Shown here: in pieces, positions 43,148-54,060 of the stretch
Layout of the letters: each line of letters begins with the position of its first letter
Numbering within the stretch: position 1 is the first letter of the stretch
Assembly: GCA_963575745.1 (NCBI GenBank)
Contig: CAUYUJ010019898.1
Coordinates: 80,678-144,677, forward strand
Source of the DNA: Prorocentrum cordatum
Lineage: Eukaryota > Sar > Dinophyceae > Prorocentrales > Prorocentraceae
DNA: 64,000 nt
Direction of reading: 5' to 3'
Translations under genes and position numbers: made by a program
Notes under the pieces: model-generated
Told to the model about the DNA's origin: nothing
The model's database searches: none
The model's input: only the letters and a program-made list of their open reading frames with translations

Positions 43148-44338
43148 TCAGATCTTGAACCATGGCTTCATGGCCGCGCAGATCTTGTTCCCCCCCTTGA
43201 TGACCTCCTTGAGCTGGTTGCTGTAGTTGGCTGCGTCGGTGACTTCATTCGGGCTGAAACGCTCGCCCCGAGTGAACTTCTGCTCCAAGGCGCAGAGCTG
43301 ATCGTCGATGGAGTTGCCCTGGAGGGTGGCTCCGTTCAAGTCGGATTCGAACTTGCACCCCTTCGTGTTCTGATTGCTAGCTGACTGGGCCACCACGCCC
43401 GAGTACTCACGACGTGCTTTGTCCCACGCGTTGTGCGCTTTCCGAATGTGCGCCACGCACGCCCTGTCCCTGATATCCTCAGCGCTCGGCGGCGCAGATG
43501 CTGCCGCCATGCCTTCTGGCAAGATCTGCTTGGCGACCCCCTCCGAGGCGGTCGACGAGATGGAGCTGAACGCGTTGCTGCCCGTCTGCAAACGATCCCT
43601 GGCCCACTGCAAGCCGAAAGCGATCCCAGCGCCTTTTTCCACGTTGGACTGCACGTTGGACTCCTCATCAGTCTTGATCTTGGAGCGCTTCTCTTTCTCA
43701 GAGATGAGCTTGACCTGGAGGTTTCGTGGCCATTTGATGTCAGACGACGGGGGCAAGCGAGGGCGCGGGCGAGACTCCACCGTGCGCGCGTTGACTTGGG
43801 CAAGCAGGACGTCGTAGCCCTCCTTGGCCTCCGCCTCGGCCCATGCAACCCAACCAGCCTCCTCGCCCTGCGTCTCCACGTTCTTGATGCTCCTCTTCTT
43901 CTCATTGGATTCCTTCGCGTTGTAGCCGATGACCTACTCCACGAACTCGTCGAAGCGCTCGGGGGCGACCATCTCATGAGATCTCACGATCTTCCACTCG
44001 TCATGCCAGGACGATGGCACCAAGCGAAGCTTGTAGTTGAATCGGTTGTACCTCGCCTTGTCGCTGCTGAACGCTGAGCGCGCATGGGTCGCAACTCCTG
44101 CCGCTGATGGAGCATCTGCCGCACCTGCGGGCGGGGGAGCTGCTCCTGGAGCAACCGCCTCATCATCAGGGTTGGGTGGGGGCTCCTTCTTCACGGCTGC
44201 CGTGGCCCCACGGTGCTGGCAAACGGCTGCGCCGATCGACGAAGCCATCTTGATCCGAGCCCTCTCTGCGTCGAACCGCTCTGCCCGCCGAGCAGCGGCC
44301 TCAAAGGCTGGGTACGCGCCAAGCTGTTGGTTAGCCAT
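43148..44338 (-). pseudogene. Hypothetical protein with one in-frame TAG
   Basis: ATG at 44338 opens a frame that reads as natural protein to the stop at 43148 (about 396 codons). A single TAG at 43934-43936 interrupts it after RFDEFVE, and the text continues in the same frame as VIGYNAKESNEKKRS. The N-terminal third is Ala/Pro/Arg-rich with helices. A block SSWHDEWKIVRSHEM precedes the stop. The C-terminal part is helical (DKARREYSGVVAQSASNQ, GCKFESDLNGATLQGN) and ends KPWFKI. GAG to TAG is the simplest explanation of the interruption. No known domain was recognised. It lies about 400 bp after the gene at 44733-45649 on the same strand, and the two may belong to one dinoflagellate-specific unit. 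Confidence 0.6.
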
Positions 44339-44339
44339 A

Positions 44340-44600
44340 AATGCTACGGTGATGTTGATGATATGCTGATGATATGCTGATGCTATGCTGATGCTATGCT
44401 GATGTTATGCCATGCTGATGCCATATGCTATAATGGTGGGAAATCCGACGGCTATGCTGAGCGTGATGGTGATGTTGACGACGGCGATGATGATGAGGAT
44501 GATGGTGACGGTGATGAGGATGCTGACGATGATGATGGTGATGGCAATGACTCAGATGAATGCAACGATGACGAAGATGGCGGTGGGTTGACGATGCTCG
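44340..44600 (+). repeat. GATGCT and GATGATG short repeats
   Basis: GCTGATGCTAT-type units at 44345-44425 and GATGATGGTGACG-type units at 44463-44585 fill the spacer between the two minus-strand genes. Confidence 0.85.
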
Positions 44601-44732
44601 GTCTCTGCGCACTGTGGCCGTGCAACTGCCATAGTGAGAAGAACACTACTGGTCGGAAATACCAACCGCTCACCCGAGACTGCGCGCCCCTCACGAGCGC
44701 AGTCAAACGTGCACACGTAGCTTGGATGACTA

Positions 44733-45649
44733 CTAGCTGATGGACCAGTCCACCTGGCCCTGCACCCACTGCTTCGCGTCGCTGGGGTTCGTGATGCCAT
44801 TGGCCTCGATGAGGCATTTGAGCTCAGTAATGATCTCGATGTACTTGGCGTGCCTGTTGCTGCTCAACCCGACGACGAAACTCCTCTTCTTCTTGGGATC
44901 GGAGGTGCCGTGCTGGAGGTAGGCCTCGCCGATCATACGAGGTGGTTCGGGCGCCCTCTTCGTCATCGTGATGGGCCAGAACCACTTCGTAAAAGTCCCC
45001 TCGGTCCTCGCGGCGCTCTTCGCAAAGATACGCCTGGCCTTCCCTCTGCGCGGCGGCTTCCTCGGGGGGGGGGCGCCTGGGTCTTGACAAACTGCTTGCC
45101 TTTGAGCCTGCGCCTTGGTGCCTCTTTCTGCACCGTCGTCTCTGGGATCTCGGTCTCGCGACGCTGCCCTCCAATCGCTGCGCTGGGCGCGCCTGCTCGG
45201 CAGTCAGGGCAACGGCAACTGACATTCAGGACCTCGACGTCGCTATCGGAAATCTCCATCGTCTCGTCGGGCTCAGAACCTGAGAATTCCGCAAACTCTG
45301 GCGTGGCAGAAACGATTGGCGGATCCGCGTCGGACAGCAGCGTCGGCTGGCCCGTCGGGGGCGGGTCGCGCAACTTGACAAGGTCGACGAGCTCAATCAT
45401 CTCGGGGCCGCACACGCCAGACTTCTGCATGTTGTAGACGTCCTTGCACATCACGCGCCACACGTCTGATGCGTTTGCCGAGTCGGCTGCTCGCCCTCTG
45501 GTCTTCTTGGGGCAGAAGATGGTGAACTTCGCGTCGAGGTGAACGAATGCGGCCTTCAAAGTGGTGTGAGTTGGGAACCCCGAAGGGGCCAACTTGAGGA
45601 GTTCCATCAGGGCTTCTTGTACGTCAGGAGCGAGCTTTCGTCGGCGCCC
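44733..45649 (-). CDS. Conserved-looking dinoflagellate hypothetical protein, frameshifted
   Basis: Coding sense enters from upstream (a frame KLAPDVQEAL leads into the ATG at 45607 as MELLKLAPSGFP), so an upstream exon is likely. An N-terminal helical part (WRVMCKDVYNMQKSGVC, PEMIELVDLVKLRD) is followed by an acidic Ser/Glu stretch (SGSEPDETMEISDSDVEVL) and a C-x2-C pair (CRCPDC). A basic region comes next. At a G10 run (about 45066-45075) the frame breaks. Shifting one base restores natural text (GKARRIFAKSAARTEGTFTK, then GEAYLQHG and KCLIEANGITNPSDAKQWV) to the stop at 44733. The break may be a homopolymer error or a mutation. No domain is known to me; the acidic region and Cys pair hint at a nuclear protein, but this is a guess. 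Confidence 0.6.
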
Positions 45650-45847
45650 TGGTTCCTACTCGGCCGAGTATAGTCACTGCCACCCCACTCCCACCCAGGC
45701 TTTTTCAAGCAGAGCCACTGCTTCCAACACGCCTCCAAAGCGCGCGCTAGCACGACGTGAGTCCTTGGACGAAGCCCCGTGTCCGTGCAAGCTCTGCAAA
45801 GAAAAAACAAGATCCAGCAACTTGGGCCGAAATGGCTGCGGGCGCGG

Positions 45848-45965
45848 GGGAGGGGGGGGGAGGAGGAGGAGGAGGGGGAGGAGGAGGAGGAGGGAGGAGG
45901 AGGAGGCGGAGGGAGGAGGAGGAGGAGGAGGAAGAGGAGGAGGAGGAGGGGTTGGAGGAGGAGGA
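45848..45965 (+). repeat. (GGA)n purine tract
   Basis: GGAGGA with GGGGGA and GAAGA interruptions. The Glu/Gly/Arg-rich frames are artefacts. Confidence 0.95.
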
Positions 45966-46740
45966 AAAGAGCAAATCCGCCGACCCATAGGAGTTGACCA
46001 GGCGCGCGAGTTCCACGCGCGCACAACCCAGCTAATAAACAACTACATCGACGTAGCGCGTTTGGAGCCAACTAGTCATATACAAATATGATAGATTGTA
46101 TGATCAAACTATCATTAATTATGATTAGAGCGCGCCAGTTTTTATGCTCGTAGTTGCAGGTATGCTGTTTCTGTAACTCTTCAATGAAATGCTGGATCTG
46201 GTGCTCTGGGGCCGCCAGCACCCCGCCGGCGGCGGCGGCGGCGGGCGGCGCCCCGGCCGGCGTCGCGGCGGCCGATGCGCACTTCTCTGGGCGATCGTTC
46301 ATTTGGCGGCGCTCCATACAGTGGCGACACTGCGCGCGAGGGGCAGAGCCACAATGATGTCGCGGTGTACTCGGCGCCGTCGCCCTCAGCTGCAACGGAG
46401 GGCGCGTCCTGCTCCGCCCCACAGAACGGGGCGAGCTACGGCTTCGGGTTCCTGGTGGGATCGCGGTCGTGGACGGCTCTGAATTTCAAGATTGCTTGAT
46501 CTATGTCGCGCCTCATTGCGCGGGCGCGCTCGGTCTGCTTCCCACGCCATTTCTTCTCCCGGGGCCGAGTTTCCACTCGGCGTCTCTGTGAGACGCCACA
46601 GCCTGGAACGCATCGAGCGCCTTCGGCTGGCCAACCCCTCGCACGGCATGCATCGGGCCCGCGCGCATCTCGATGGCACCCGTCTCTCGCGGGCCACGCA
46701 TCTCCTGAACCGAGAAGCGAAAGCGCGCCGGGGGAAGAGG
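45966..46740. other. Unassigned stretch before the A86 tract
   Basis: 46060-46140 is AT-rich. A GGCGGC run occurs at about 46217-46240. The minus strand at about 46330-46170 reads as plausible protein (CRHCMERRQMNDRPEKCAS, then EHQIQHFIEELQKQHTC), which could be an exon. Nothing could be identified. Confidence 0.35.

Positions 46741-46826
<86 letters not shown>
46741..46826 (+). repeat. Uninterrupted A86 homopolymer
   Basis: 86 consecutive A bases with no substitution. It could be the tail of a retroposed transcript on the plus strand, but no spliced leader or target duplication was found around it. Confidence 0.97.
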
Positions 46827-46829
<3 letters not shown>

Positions 46830-46904
46830 ACCCCCCTCTCCTTCTCAATCTCCTCCACTCCTCTCCTTCTTCTCGCTATATTATCATCGTCCTTCTCCTC
46901 CCTT

Positions 46905-47166
46905 AAGCTGCTTCCCAGAAGGGGTTCCAGGAATGCGCTGGGCCCCAGACTTCTCTCTGCATGGAATCAAGGCCGACGACGTCATATTCAGCGAAATCGC
47001 AGTGCCAAGCCCATCCAGCTCGGCGGGCGCGGGAGAAGACATCTTCGAATGCTCGGCAGAATGCGCAGGCACGTGCGCAGGGGGAATCACTGAGCAACAA
47101 CGCAGCCAGATAATTACCCCAGTGCGACCCGACATTGGAGTTGGAGCCTCTAGGAAAGCGCCATGA
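46905..47166 (+). CDS. Possible short exon of unknown function
   Basis: A plus-strand frame ending at the stop after 47163 reads as ordinary protein rather than repeat text. It has MRWAPDFSLHGIKADDVIF, an acidic stretch, and a Cys-containing part (EDIFECSAECAGTCAGG) before QIITPVRPDIGVGASRKAP. The upstream frame runs into the A86 tract, so if real this would be a 3' exon with an acceptor near 46905. No family was recognised. Confidence 0.3.
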
Positions 47167-47225
47167 GTAGGAGCGGTAAACGCCGTCCTCCTCCTTCTCC
47201 TCATCGTCGTAGTTGTAGCAGCAGC

Positions 47226-47226
47226 G

Positions 47227-47310
<84 letters not shown>
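47226..47310 (+). repeat. (GTA)n trinucleotide array
   Basis: About 28 perfect GTA units. One plus-strand frame reads TAG stops and another reads poly-Ser. Confidence 0.97.
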
Positions 47311-47520
47311 TGCTGTGCTATGCTCCGCTCTGCTCTGCTCTGCTCTGCTCTGCTATGTTATGCTATGCTATGATGTGATGTGCTGAGCTGAGCAATGCTA
47401 TGCTGGGCTAGGCTGGGCTAAGCGAGGCTATGGTACGCTATGCTATGCTATGCTGCGCTATGCTACGCTGCGCTAAGCTATGTTATGCTATGTTATGCTA
47501 TGCTATGCTATGCTATGTGT
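47311..47520 (+). repeat. TGCTA pentanucleotide-like array
   Basis: TGCTATGCTA and variants (TGCTC, TGCGC, GGCTA). It grades into TTTGCTTTTGCC-type text to about 47640. Confidence 0.9.
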
Positions 47521-47639
47521 TTGCTTCGCCTTCGCTTTTGCCTTCACTTTTGCCTTTGTTTTTGCTTTTGCTCGGCGCCCAGGGAGCGCAACTGGGGGAA
47601 CCGCCGGTTGCTTTTACCTTTGCCGTTGCTTTTGCCTGG

Positions 47640-48112
47640 CCCGGGCTCCCAGGGGGCTGGGGGAACCGCCCGGAGCGATTTGCACTGCCCCCCCTTAAGC
47701 GAGCAAAGTAAGAACCCTTCTAGGCAGAGCCTAGGTAGGGAACGAAGAAGAAACTGGACGGAACGGCGCGCAAACAATCCCTTCCGATGAACCGCACACA
47801 ATTCTCAAGCGGCAATAAGGGCATCTCAAGTATTTCGGTGACCTTTGGGGAACCTCGAAATAGATTGCTGGCCGTTCTTGGCGCGGGGGCATTGAGTCGT
47901 CTTGCTTCTTGGGGGGGCCTTGATATTCACGGTGCATTAAGTGTTGGTGTTCACAAGCGCATCTGCTATATGTTATGTTTTGGAACAGATTTCATGGTTT
48001 GGATCAGATATGGTGGTTTGGATCAGATTCACGATGCTTCCTGGGCTGGAAAAGATGCGACGGTTCGAAACAAATTCTGCATTTTAGAAAAACCTGGATC
48101 AGCTGAGCTGGC
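47640..48112. other. Unassigned flank
   Basis: No conserved protein. Contains a short repeat of TTTGGATCAGAT/GGTGGTTTGGATCAGA near 47998-48030. Confidence 0.4.
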
Positions 48113-49190
48113 CCCGCGGACCTCTGGGGCCCCCCCGCCGCCGGCGGCCCGCCCCCCCCCCCCCCCCCCCCCGCGCAAGCGCGCCGGGCACAGGCGGGCC
48201 GCCCCCCTCCGCCAGGCGCCCCCCTACACGCCTCGCCGGCGGGCCGCCCCCCCTCCGCTGGCGGGCCGTTCCATCCCGCGCTGGCGGGCCGCTCCCCCTG
48301 CGCCAGTGGGCAGCCCTTTCCGCGTTTGCACTCCTGGCCTGCCCCTTGGCCGCCCCCCCTCTCCGCGCGGCTGGGCCGCGTGTCCCCGAACTCTCCGCCC
48401 TCGCCGTCGCCCGGGCGCCCCCAGCTGCCCCTGGCCTGGGCCCCCGCTCTCCCTGCCTGGATTTCAAGCCGGCCCCCCGTCCATTCACCGGCTACTAGCG
48501 CGCGGGTCGCTGCCGCCTCTCCGCGGCGCGTTGCGCTGCCCTCCATCCAGCCCCCGCGCCTCGCAGGCCCTCTGGTCTCGGCGCTCGCCCTGCCCTGCCT
48601 GCCCTCGGCCCGCGCCGCTCGCCCCTGCGGCGCGGCCCCTCCACCAGCCCCCCGTTCGCAGGCCAGCGCATCCCGCGCTCTCGCGCATCGCTGCGGCTTC
48701 TGCTGCCCCGCCCCCCCGCCCCCCGCCGCGCCTCGAAGGCACCCCTGGCCTCGGCGCCCCCGCCCGTCCGTGGGCCCGCTCGCTCGCCCGATCGCTGGCG
48801 CCCCAGGCCCCGCGCCGCCCCCCCATTGGAACGGCTCCGATTCTGGGGCGCACTTCTCTGTCCTCGCGCCGAGCTGCGGCGTCGCCTTCTTTCGCCGCGC
48901 CCTCGCGGCTGCGCGCGCCCCGCCTCTCGCTCCGCCGCGCCTCGCAGGCCCGCTGGGCTCGGCGCCATGAGTCGTCTCTGGGACTGCGCCCTGCTGGCCC
49001 ACGGCGGCGCGGTCTCCGCTTCACGCACGGCGCCCCCCCTCGGGCCGGTGATTTGCCTGATCGGGCCCAGCCCCCCCCCCCCCCCTTGTCGCGCCGAGCC
49101 CCCCCTCGCGCATCGCGGCCACCATCTGCACGCAGCGCGCCCCCCGTTGCCAGATCGCCCGAGCAGTCGCCCACTGCCCAGCCGCCGGCG
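48113..49190 (+). repeat. C-rich, GCCGGCGGGCC-containing block
   Basis: C-tracts (including a run of about 20 C at 48155-48173) alternate with GGCGGGCCGC-type motifs, and CpG is very frequent. Pro/Arg/Ala-rich and Gly/Arg-rich frames are open on both strands because the C-rich sequence lacks stops. No gene was recognised. Confidence 0.7.
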
Positions 49191-51275
49191 CAAAAAAAGC
49201 GCGCGCGTGCGCGCGCGTGCGCGCGCTGCGCGCGCGCGCTGCGCGCCGCGCGCTGCGTGCGTTGCGTCTGTGTCGCGCGCGCTATGCGTGTGATGTGTGC
49301 GTTGCGTGCGTTGTGCGCTTTGCGCGTTGTGCCTTGTGCGTTGTGCGCGTTGTGTGCGTGGTGTGCGTTGTGTGCTTTGTGCGTCGGGCGTGTTGCGCGT
49401 GCGTTGCGCGTGCGTCGCGCGCGTTGCGCGCGTTGCGCGCGTTGCGCGTGCGTTGGGCGCGTTGGGCGCGTGCGTGAGTTGTAGTTTGTGTGCCTTGTGC
49501 TTGTGCGTGCGTAGTGTGCGTTGTGCGTGGTGTGTGTTGTGCGTTGCGCGTTGTGTGTTGTGCGTTATGTGTCCTGCGTTGTGCGCGTTGCGTGCTGCGC
49601 GTTGTGCGTTGTGCGATGTGCGTTGCGCGTTGTCCAATGTGCGTTGTGCGTTGTGTGTTGTGACTTGTGCGGTGTGCGTTGTGCATCGTGCGTTGTGCGT
49701 TGTGCGTGGCGCGTTGCGCGTTGCGAGGCGCGCGTTTGTGCGTTGTGCGTTGCGCGTTGTGCTTTGCATTGTCGGTTGCGCGTTGTGCGTTGTGCGTCGT
49801 GCGTTGTGCGTTGCGCGCTGCGTGCTGCGCATTGTGTGTTGTGCGTTGTGCGTTGGTGTTGTGCGTTGCGCGTTGTGCGTTGTATTTTGACAATGGAAAT
49901 GCGCGTGGCGCGTTGTGCGTTGCGCGCTGTGCGTTGTGCGTTGCGTTGCGCGTTGCGCGTGGTGCGCTGTGCGCTGCGCGTTCTGCGTTGCGCGGCGTGC
50001 GTCGTGCGTTGTGCGTTGTGCGTTGCGCGTTCTGCGTTGCGCGCCGTGCGACGCGCGGCTCGCGGCGCGCGGCGCGCGGTGCGCAGCGCGCGTTGCGCCG
50101 TGCGCTGTGCGCGGTGCGTTGTGTGTGATGTGTGTTGTGCGTTGTGCGTTGTGCGTTGTGCGTTGCGCGCTGTGCGCGGTGCGTCGTGCGTTGCGCGTTG
50201 TGCGATGCGCATTGTGCGTTGTGCGTTGCGCTGTGCATGGCGCTTGTGCGTTGCGCGTTGTGTGTCGTGCGTTCTGTGTTGTGCGTTGTGCGAGGTGCGT
50301 TGCGCGATGCGCTGCGTGCGTTGCGCGTTGCGTGCTGTGCGTTGTTATGTGCCTTGTGCGAAGTGTGGTGCGTTGTGTTTTGTGCGATGCGCACTGTACA
50401 TAGTGCGTTGTGCGTTGTGCGCTGTGCGTTGCGCGTTGCGCGTTGCGCGTTGCGCGTCGCGCGTTGTGCGTTGCGCTGTGCGTGGCGTGCGTTGCGCGCT
50501 GTGCGCTGTGCGTTGCGCGTTGTGCGCTGCGCGCTGTGCGCTGTGCGTTGTGCCTTGCGCGTTGTGCGCGACGTTGTGCGTTGCGCGCTGTGTCCTGCGC
50601 GTTGGGTTTTGAGCGTTGAACGTCGTGCGTCGCGCGGGGCGCGCTGTGCGCCGTGCGCTGCGCGTTGTGCGTTGTGCGTTGTGCGTTGTGCGTTGTGCGT
50701 TGTGCGTTGTGCGCTGTGCGCTGTGCGTTGTGCGTTGTGCGTTGTGCGTTGTGGTGCGCGCGCGCGTTGTGCGCTGTGCGTTGTGCGTTGCGCGTTGCGC
50801 TTTGCGCGCTGTACGTGGCGCGTTGAGCTCTGCGCGTTGCGCGTTGCGCGCGGTGCGTTGTGGGTTGTGCGTTGTGTCTTGCGTGGTGCGTTGTACGCGG
50901 TGCATTGCGCGGTGCGCGCGGTGCGCTGCGCGTCGTTCGCTGCGCGTTGCGCGCAGCGTGTTGCGTGGTGCGTGCGGTGCGTTGTGCGCTGTGTGTTATG
51001 TGCGTTGTGCGGTGCGCGTTGTATGTTGCGCGTTGTGCGTTGTGCGTTGCGCGTTGCGCGTTGTGTGGCGTGCGTTGCGTGGTGCGTCGTGCGTCGTGTG
51101 GTGTGCGTTGTGTGCTGTGTGCTGTGCGTTGCGCGTTGTGCGTTGCGCGCTGCGTTGCGTTGCGCGTTGCGCCGTGCGTGTGCGCGCTGCGCGTCGGGTG
51201 TTTGGCGGCGTGCTTTGCGCGGTGCGCGTCGTGCATTGCGGGGTGTGCGCTGTGCGTTGTGCGCTGTTAATTCTC
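49191..51275 (+). repeat. Heptanucleotide TTGYGYG satellite, block 1
   Basis: Dominated by TTGTGCG and TTGCGCG units with CTGTGCG, TCGTGCG and GCGCG variants. Since 7 is not a multiple of 3, each strand repeats the same 21-nt cycle in all three frames. Plus-strand frames read as Cys/Ala/Leu/Val/Arg repeats and minus-strand frames as Thr/His/Asn/Gln/Ala repeats without stops. The frames of hundreds of codons here are artefacts. Confidence 0.97.
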
Positions 51276-51298
51276 TTGCACAGGGTGTCTAGAGCTCC

Positions 51299-51362
51299 GA
51301 CCACTTTATTTCGGCACCGCACCCCCCCCCCCCCATCATAATCACCATCATCATCATCATCA

Positions 51363-51400
<38 letters not shown>
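51299..51400 (+). repeat. 109-bp unit fragment and (ATC)n run before a gap
   Basis: GACCACTTTATTTCGGCACC at 51299 is the start of the 109-bp unit found at 51585-51826. It is followed by C12 and an (ATC)n run that reaches the gap. Confidence 0.9.
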
Positions 51401-51500
51401 NNNNNNNNNNNNNNNNNNNNNNNNNNNNNNNNNNNNNNNNNNNNNNNNNNNNNNNNNNNNNNNNNNNNNNNNNNNNNNNNNNNNNNNNNNNNNNNNNNNN
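51401..51500. other. Assembly gap (100 N)
   Basis: Exactly 100 N flanked by (ATC)n and the 109-bp repeat, so probably of unknown real length. Confidence 0.99.
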
Positions 51501-51830
51501 CCGTCTCAGCGCCCCCGCGCGGATCCAGCGCCCGCCCAATGCCCTCCCGCGGCTCCAGCGCCCGCCCAGTGCCCCCTCCGCCTCGACCACTTTATTTCGG
51601 CACCGCACCCCCCCTCCCCGCTCCGCCCCCTCCCCCGCGCCGTCTCAGCGCTCCCCCGCGGCTCCAGCGCCCGCCCAGCGATCCCTCCGCCCCGACCACT
51701 TTATTTCGGCACCGCACCCCCCCTCCCCGCTTCGCCCCCTCCCCCGCGCCGTCTCGCCCCCCCCGCGGCCTCCAGCGCACCGCCCAGCGCCCCCTCGCCC
51801 CGACCACTTTATTTCGGCACCGCTCTGTTT
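51501..51830 (+). repeat. 109-bp tandem repeat, about three copies
   Basis: GACCACTTTATTTCGGCACC begins units at 51585, 51694 and 51802 (periods 109 and 108). Each unit continues with C-rich DNA and GCGGCTCCAGCGCCCGCCCA. The same unit lies on the other side of the gap at 51299. Confidence 0.93.
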
Positions 51831-51935
51831 TGTTCACTCCTTCTGCGATGTCTGGCATCCTCTCCCCCCCCCCTCCTCCTCCACATCCTCCTCCTCCCCC
51901 TTCCTTTTTGTGCAAGAGCCATGGCACATGTGCCA

Positions 51936-53730
51936 CTTGTTGTGCGTTGCGCGTTGCGCGTTGCGCGCTGCGCGTCGCGCGTTGCGCGATGCGCGTTGCG
52001 CGTCGTGCGATGTGCGCTGTGCGTTGTGTGCTGTGCGTTGCGCGTTGTGCGCTGTGGGTTGTGCGCCGCGCGTTGAGTGTAGCGCGCGTGTTGCGCGGGT
52101 GTTGCCTGGCGCGCGCTCTGTGGCGCGTGCTGCACGTTAGGCGTTGCGCGCGGCGCGTGGCGCAATGCGCGCGGCGCCTTGCGCGCTGCGCGTTGCGCGG
52201 CGCGCGTTGCGCGTGAGTGGTTGCGCGTTATGCGTTGCGCGTCGTGCGTCGCGCGTTGTGCGTTGCGTGTTTCGCGTTGCGTGGCGTGCGTTGTGCGTTG
52301 TGCGTTGTGTGTTGTGCGTTGTGCACTGTGCGCTGTGCGTTGTGCGTTGCACGTTGTGCGCTGCGCGTTGCGCGGTGAGCATTGCGCATTGCGTGCTATA
52401 TGTTGCGCGTTGAGCGTTGCAGGCTGTGCGTTGTGCGATGCGTGGTGCGCGCTGCGTGTTGCGTGTTGTGCGTTGCGCGTTGCGCGTTGCGCGTTGCGCG
52501 TTGTGCGTTGCGCGTGCATGTCGCGCGCTGCGCGTCGTGCGTTGCGCGGCGCGCGATGCGCGTTGCGCGCTGCGTTGCACGTTGTGTTGTGCCCCGTGCC
52601 CTGCGCGTTGTGCGTTGTGCGCTGTGTGTCGCGCGATGTGCGCTATGCGCTGCGTGCTGCGCATTGCGTCGCGCTTGTGCGTTGTGCGTTGCGGGTTGTG
52701 CGTTGTGCGTTGCGCGTCGTCCGTTGCGCGTTGCGCGCTGTGTTTGGCGCGCGGTGCGCGGTGCGCTGTTCGCGGCGCGTTGCGCGCTGCGTGCCGCGCA
52801 CTGCATGCTGCGCGCCGCGCGCTGCGCGCTGCGGGGTGCGGGGTGCACTGCGCGCTGCGCGCTGCGCGCGGCGTTGTGCGTTGTGTTCTGTGGGTAGTGC
52901 GCGCGCGTGGTGCGCTACGTGGTGCGCGTTGTGCGTTGCGTGTTGCGCTGCGCGTTGTGCGTTGCGCGCTGCGCGCTGTGCGTTGCATGGCGTGCGTCGT
53001 GCGTTGCGTGCTGCGCGCTGTGCGCTGTGCGTTGTGCGTTGTGTATTGTGGATTGCGCGGGGCGGTGTTCGTTGTGCGCTGTGCGTTGTGTGTTCTGTGT
53101 CGTGCGTTGTGCGTCGTGTGCGTTGTGCGATGTGCGTCGTGCGTTGTGTGTTGTGCTTTGCGTGGTGCGCTTTGCGCGTTGACTTGTGTTGTGCGTTGCG
53201 CGTGGCGTGCGTTGCGCGGTACGCGGTGCGCGTTGCGTGCGTTGAGCGGCGTGCGTTGTGCGTTGTGCGCTGCGTGGTGCGTGGTGTGCGGTGTGCGTTG
53301 CGCGTTGTGCGTTGTGCGTTGTGTGATGTGTGCGCGCGTTGCGCGTTGTGTGCTGCGTTGTGCGCTGTGCGTTGTCTGTCGCGCGCTGCATGTTGTGCGT
53401 TGTGAGTTGTGCTTTGCGCGTTCTGATGCGTGTCGCGCGCTGTGCGTTGTGCGTTGTGCTTTGTGTGTTGTGCGTTGCGCGTTGTGCGCTGCGCGTTGTG
53501 CGTTGCGCGCGTTGGGCGATGAGTTGTGCGCCGTGTGTTGCGCGTGGGGTGCGTTGTGCGGCGCGCGGTGCGCGGTGCGCGTTGTGCGTTGCGCGTTGCG
53601 TGCAATGCGTTGCGCGGTGTGCGTTGCGTGGTGTGCGTCGTGTGTTGCGCGTTGCGTAGTGTGCGTTGTGAGGTGTTCGTTATGGTTTGCGCGTTGTGTT
53701 GCGCGTTGCGCGCTGCGCGTTGCAAGCGCG
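51936..53730 (+). repeat. Heptanucleotide TTGYGYG satellite, block 2
   Basis: Same unit family as block 1, richer in TTGCGCG. Separated from it by the 109-bp repeats and a short CCTCCT tract. No coding sequence. Confidence 0.97.
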
Positions 53731-54060
53731 CGCGCCTCGCGTGCGCGCGCGCGCGCGAGCGCGGGGGCGCGCGGGCGCGCGGGCGCGCGGGCGCGCAGGC
53801 GCGCGGGTGCGCAGGTGCGCGCGCGCGTGCGCGCGCGTGCGCGCGTGCGTGCGCGCGTGCGTGCGCACGTGCGCGATCGCGAGCGCGCGCGCGTGCACGA
53901 GCGTGTCCGCGTGCGTGTGCGCGCGCGCGTGCGTGTGCGCGTGCGCGCGCGCGTGCGCGCACCTGCGCGTGCGCGTGCGCGTGCGCGTGCGTGTACGCGC
54001 GCGCGTGCGCGTGTGCGTGTGCGCGCGCGAGCGCGTGTGCGCGCGCGCGTGAGTGCGCGT
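53731..54060 (+). repeat. Alternating GCGC/GTGC tract
   Basis: Almost pure alternating purine-pyrimidine (GCGCGC, GTGCGC, GCGCGGGC) for about 330 bp, a composition prone to Z-DNA. It joins TTGYGYG block 2 to the TTGTGTG block. Confidence 0.95.
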
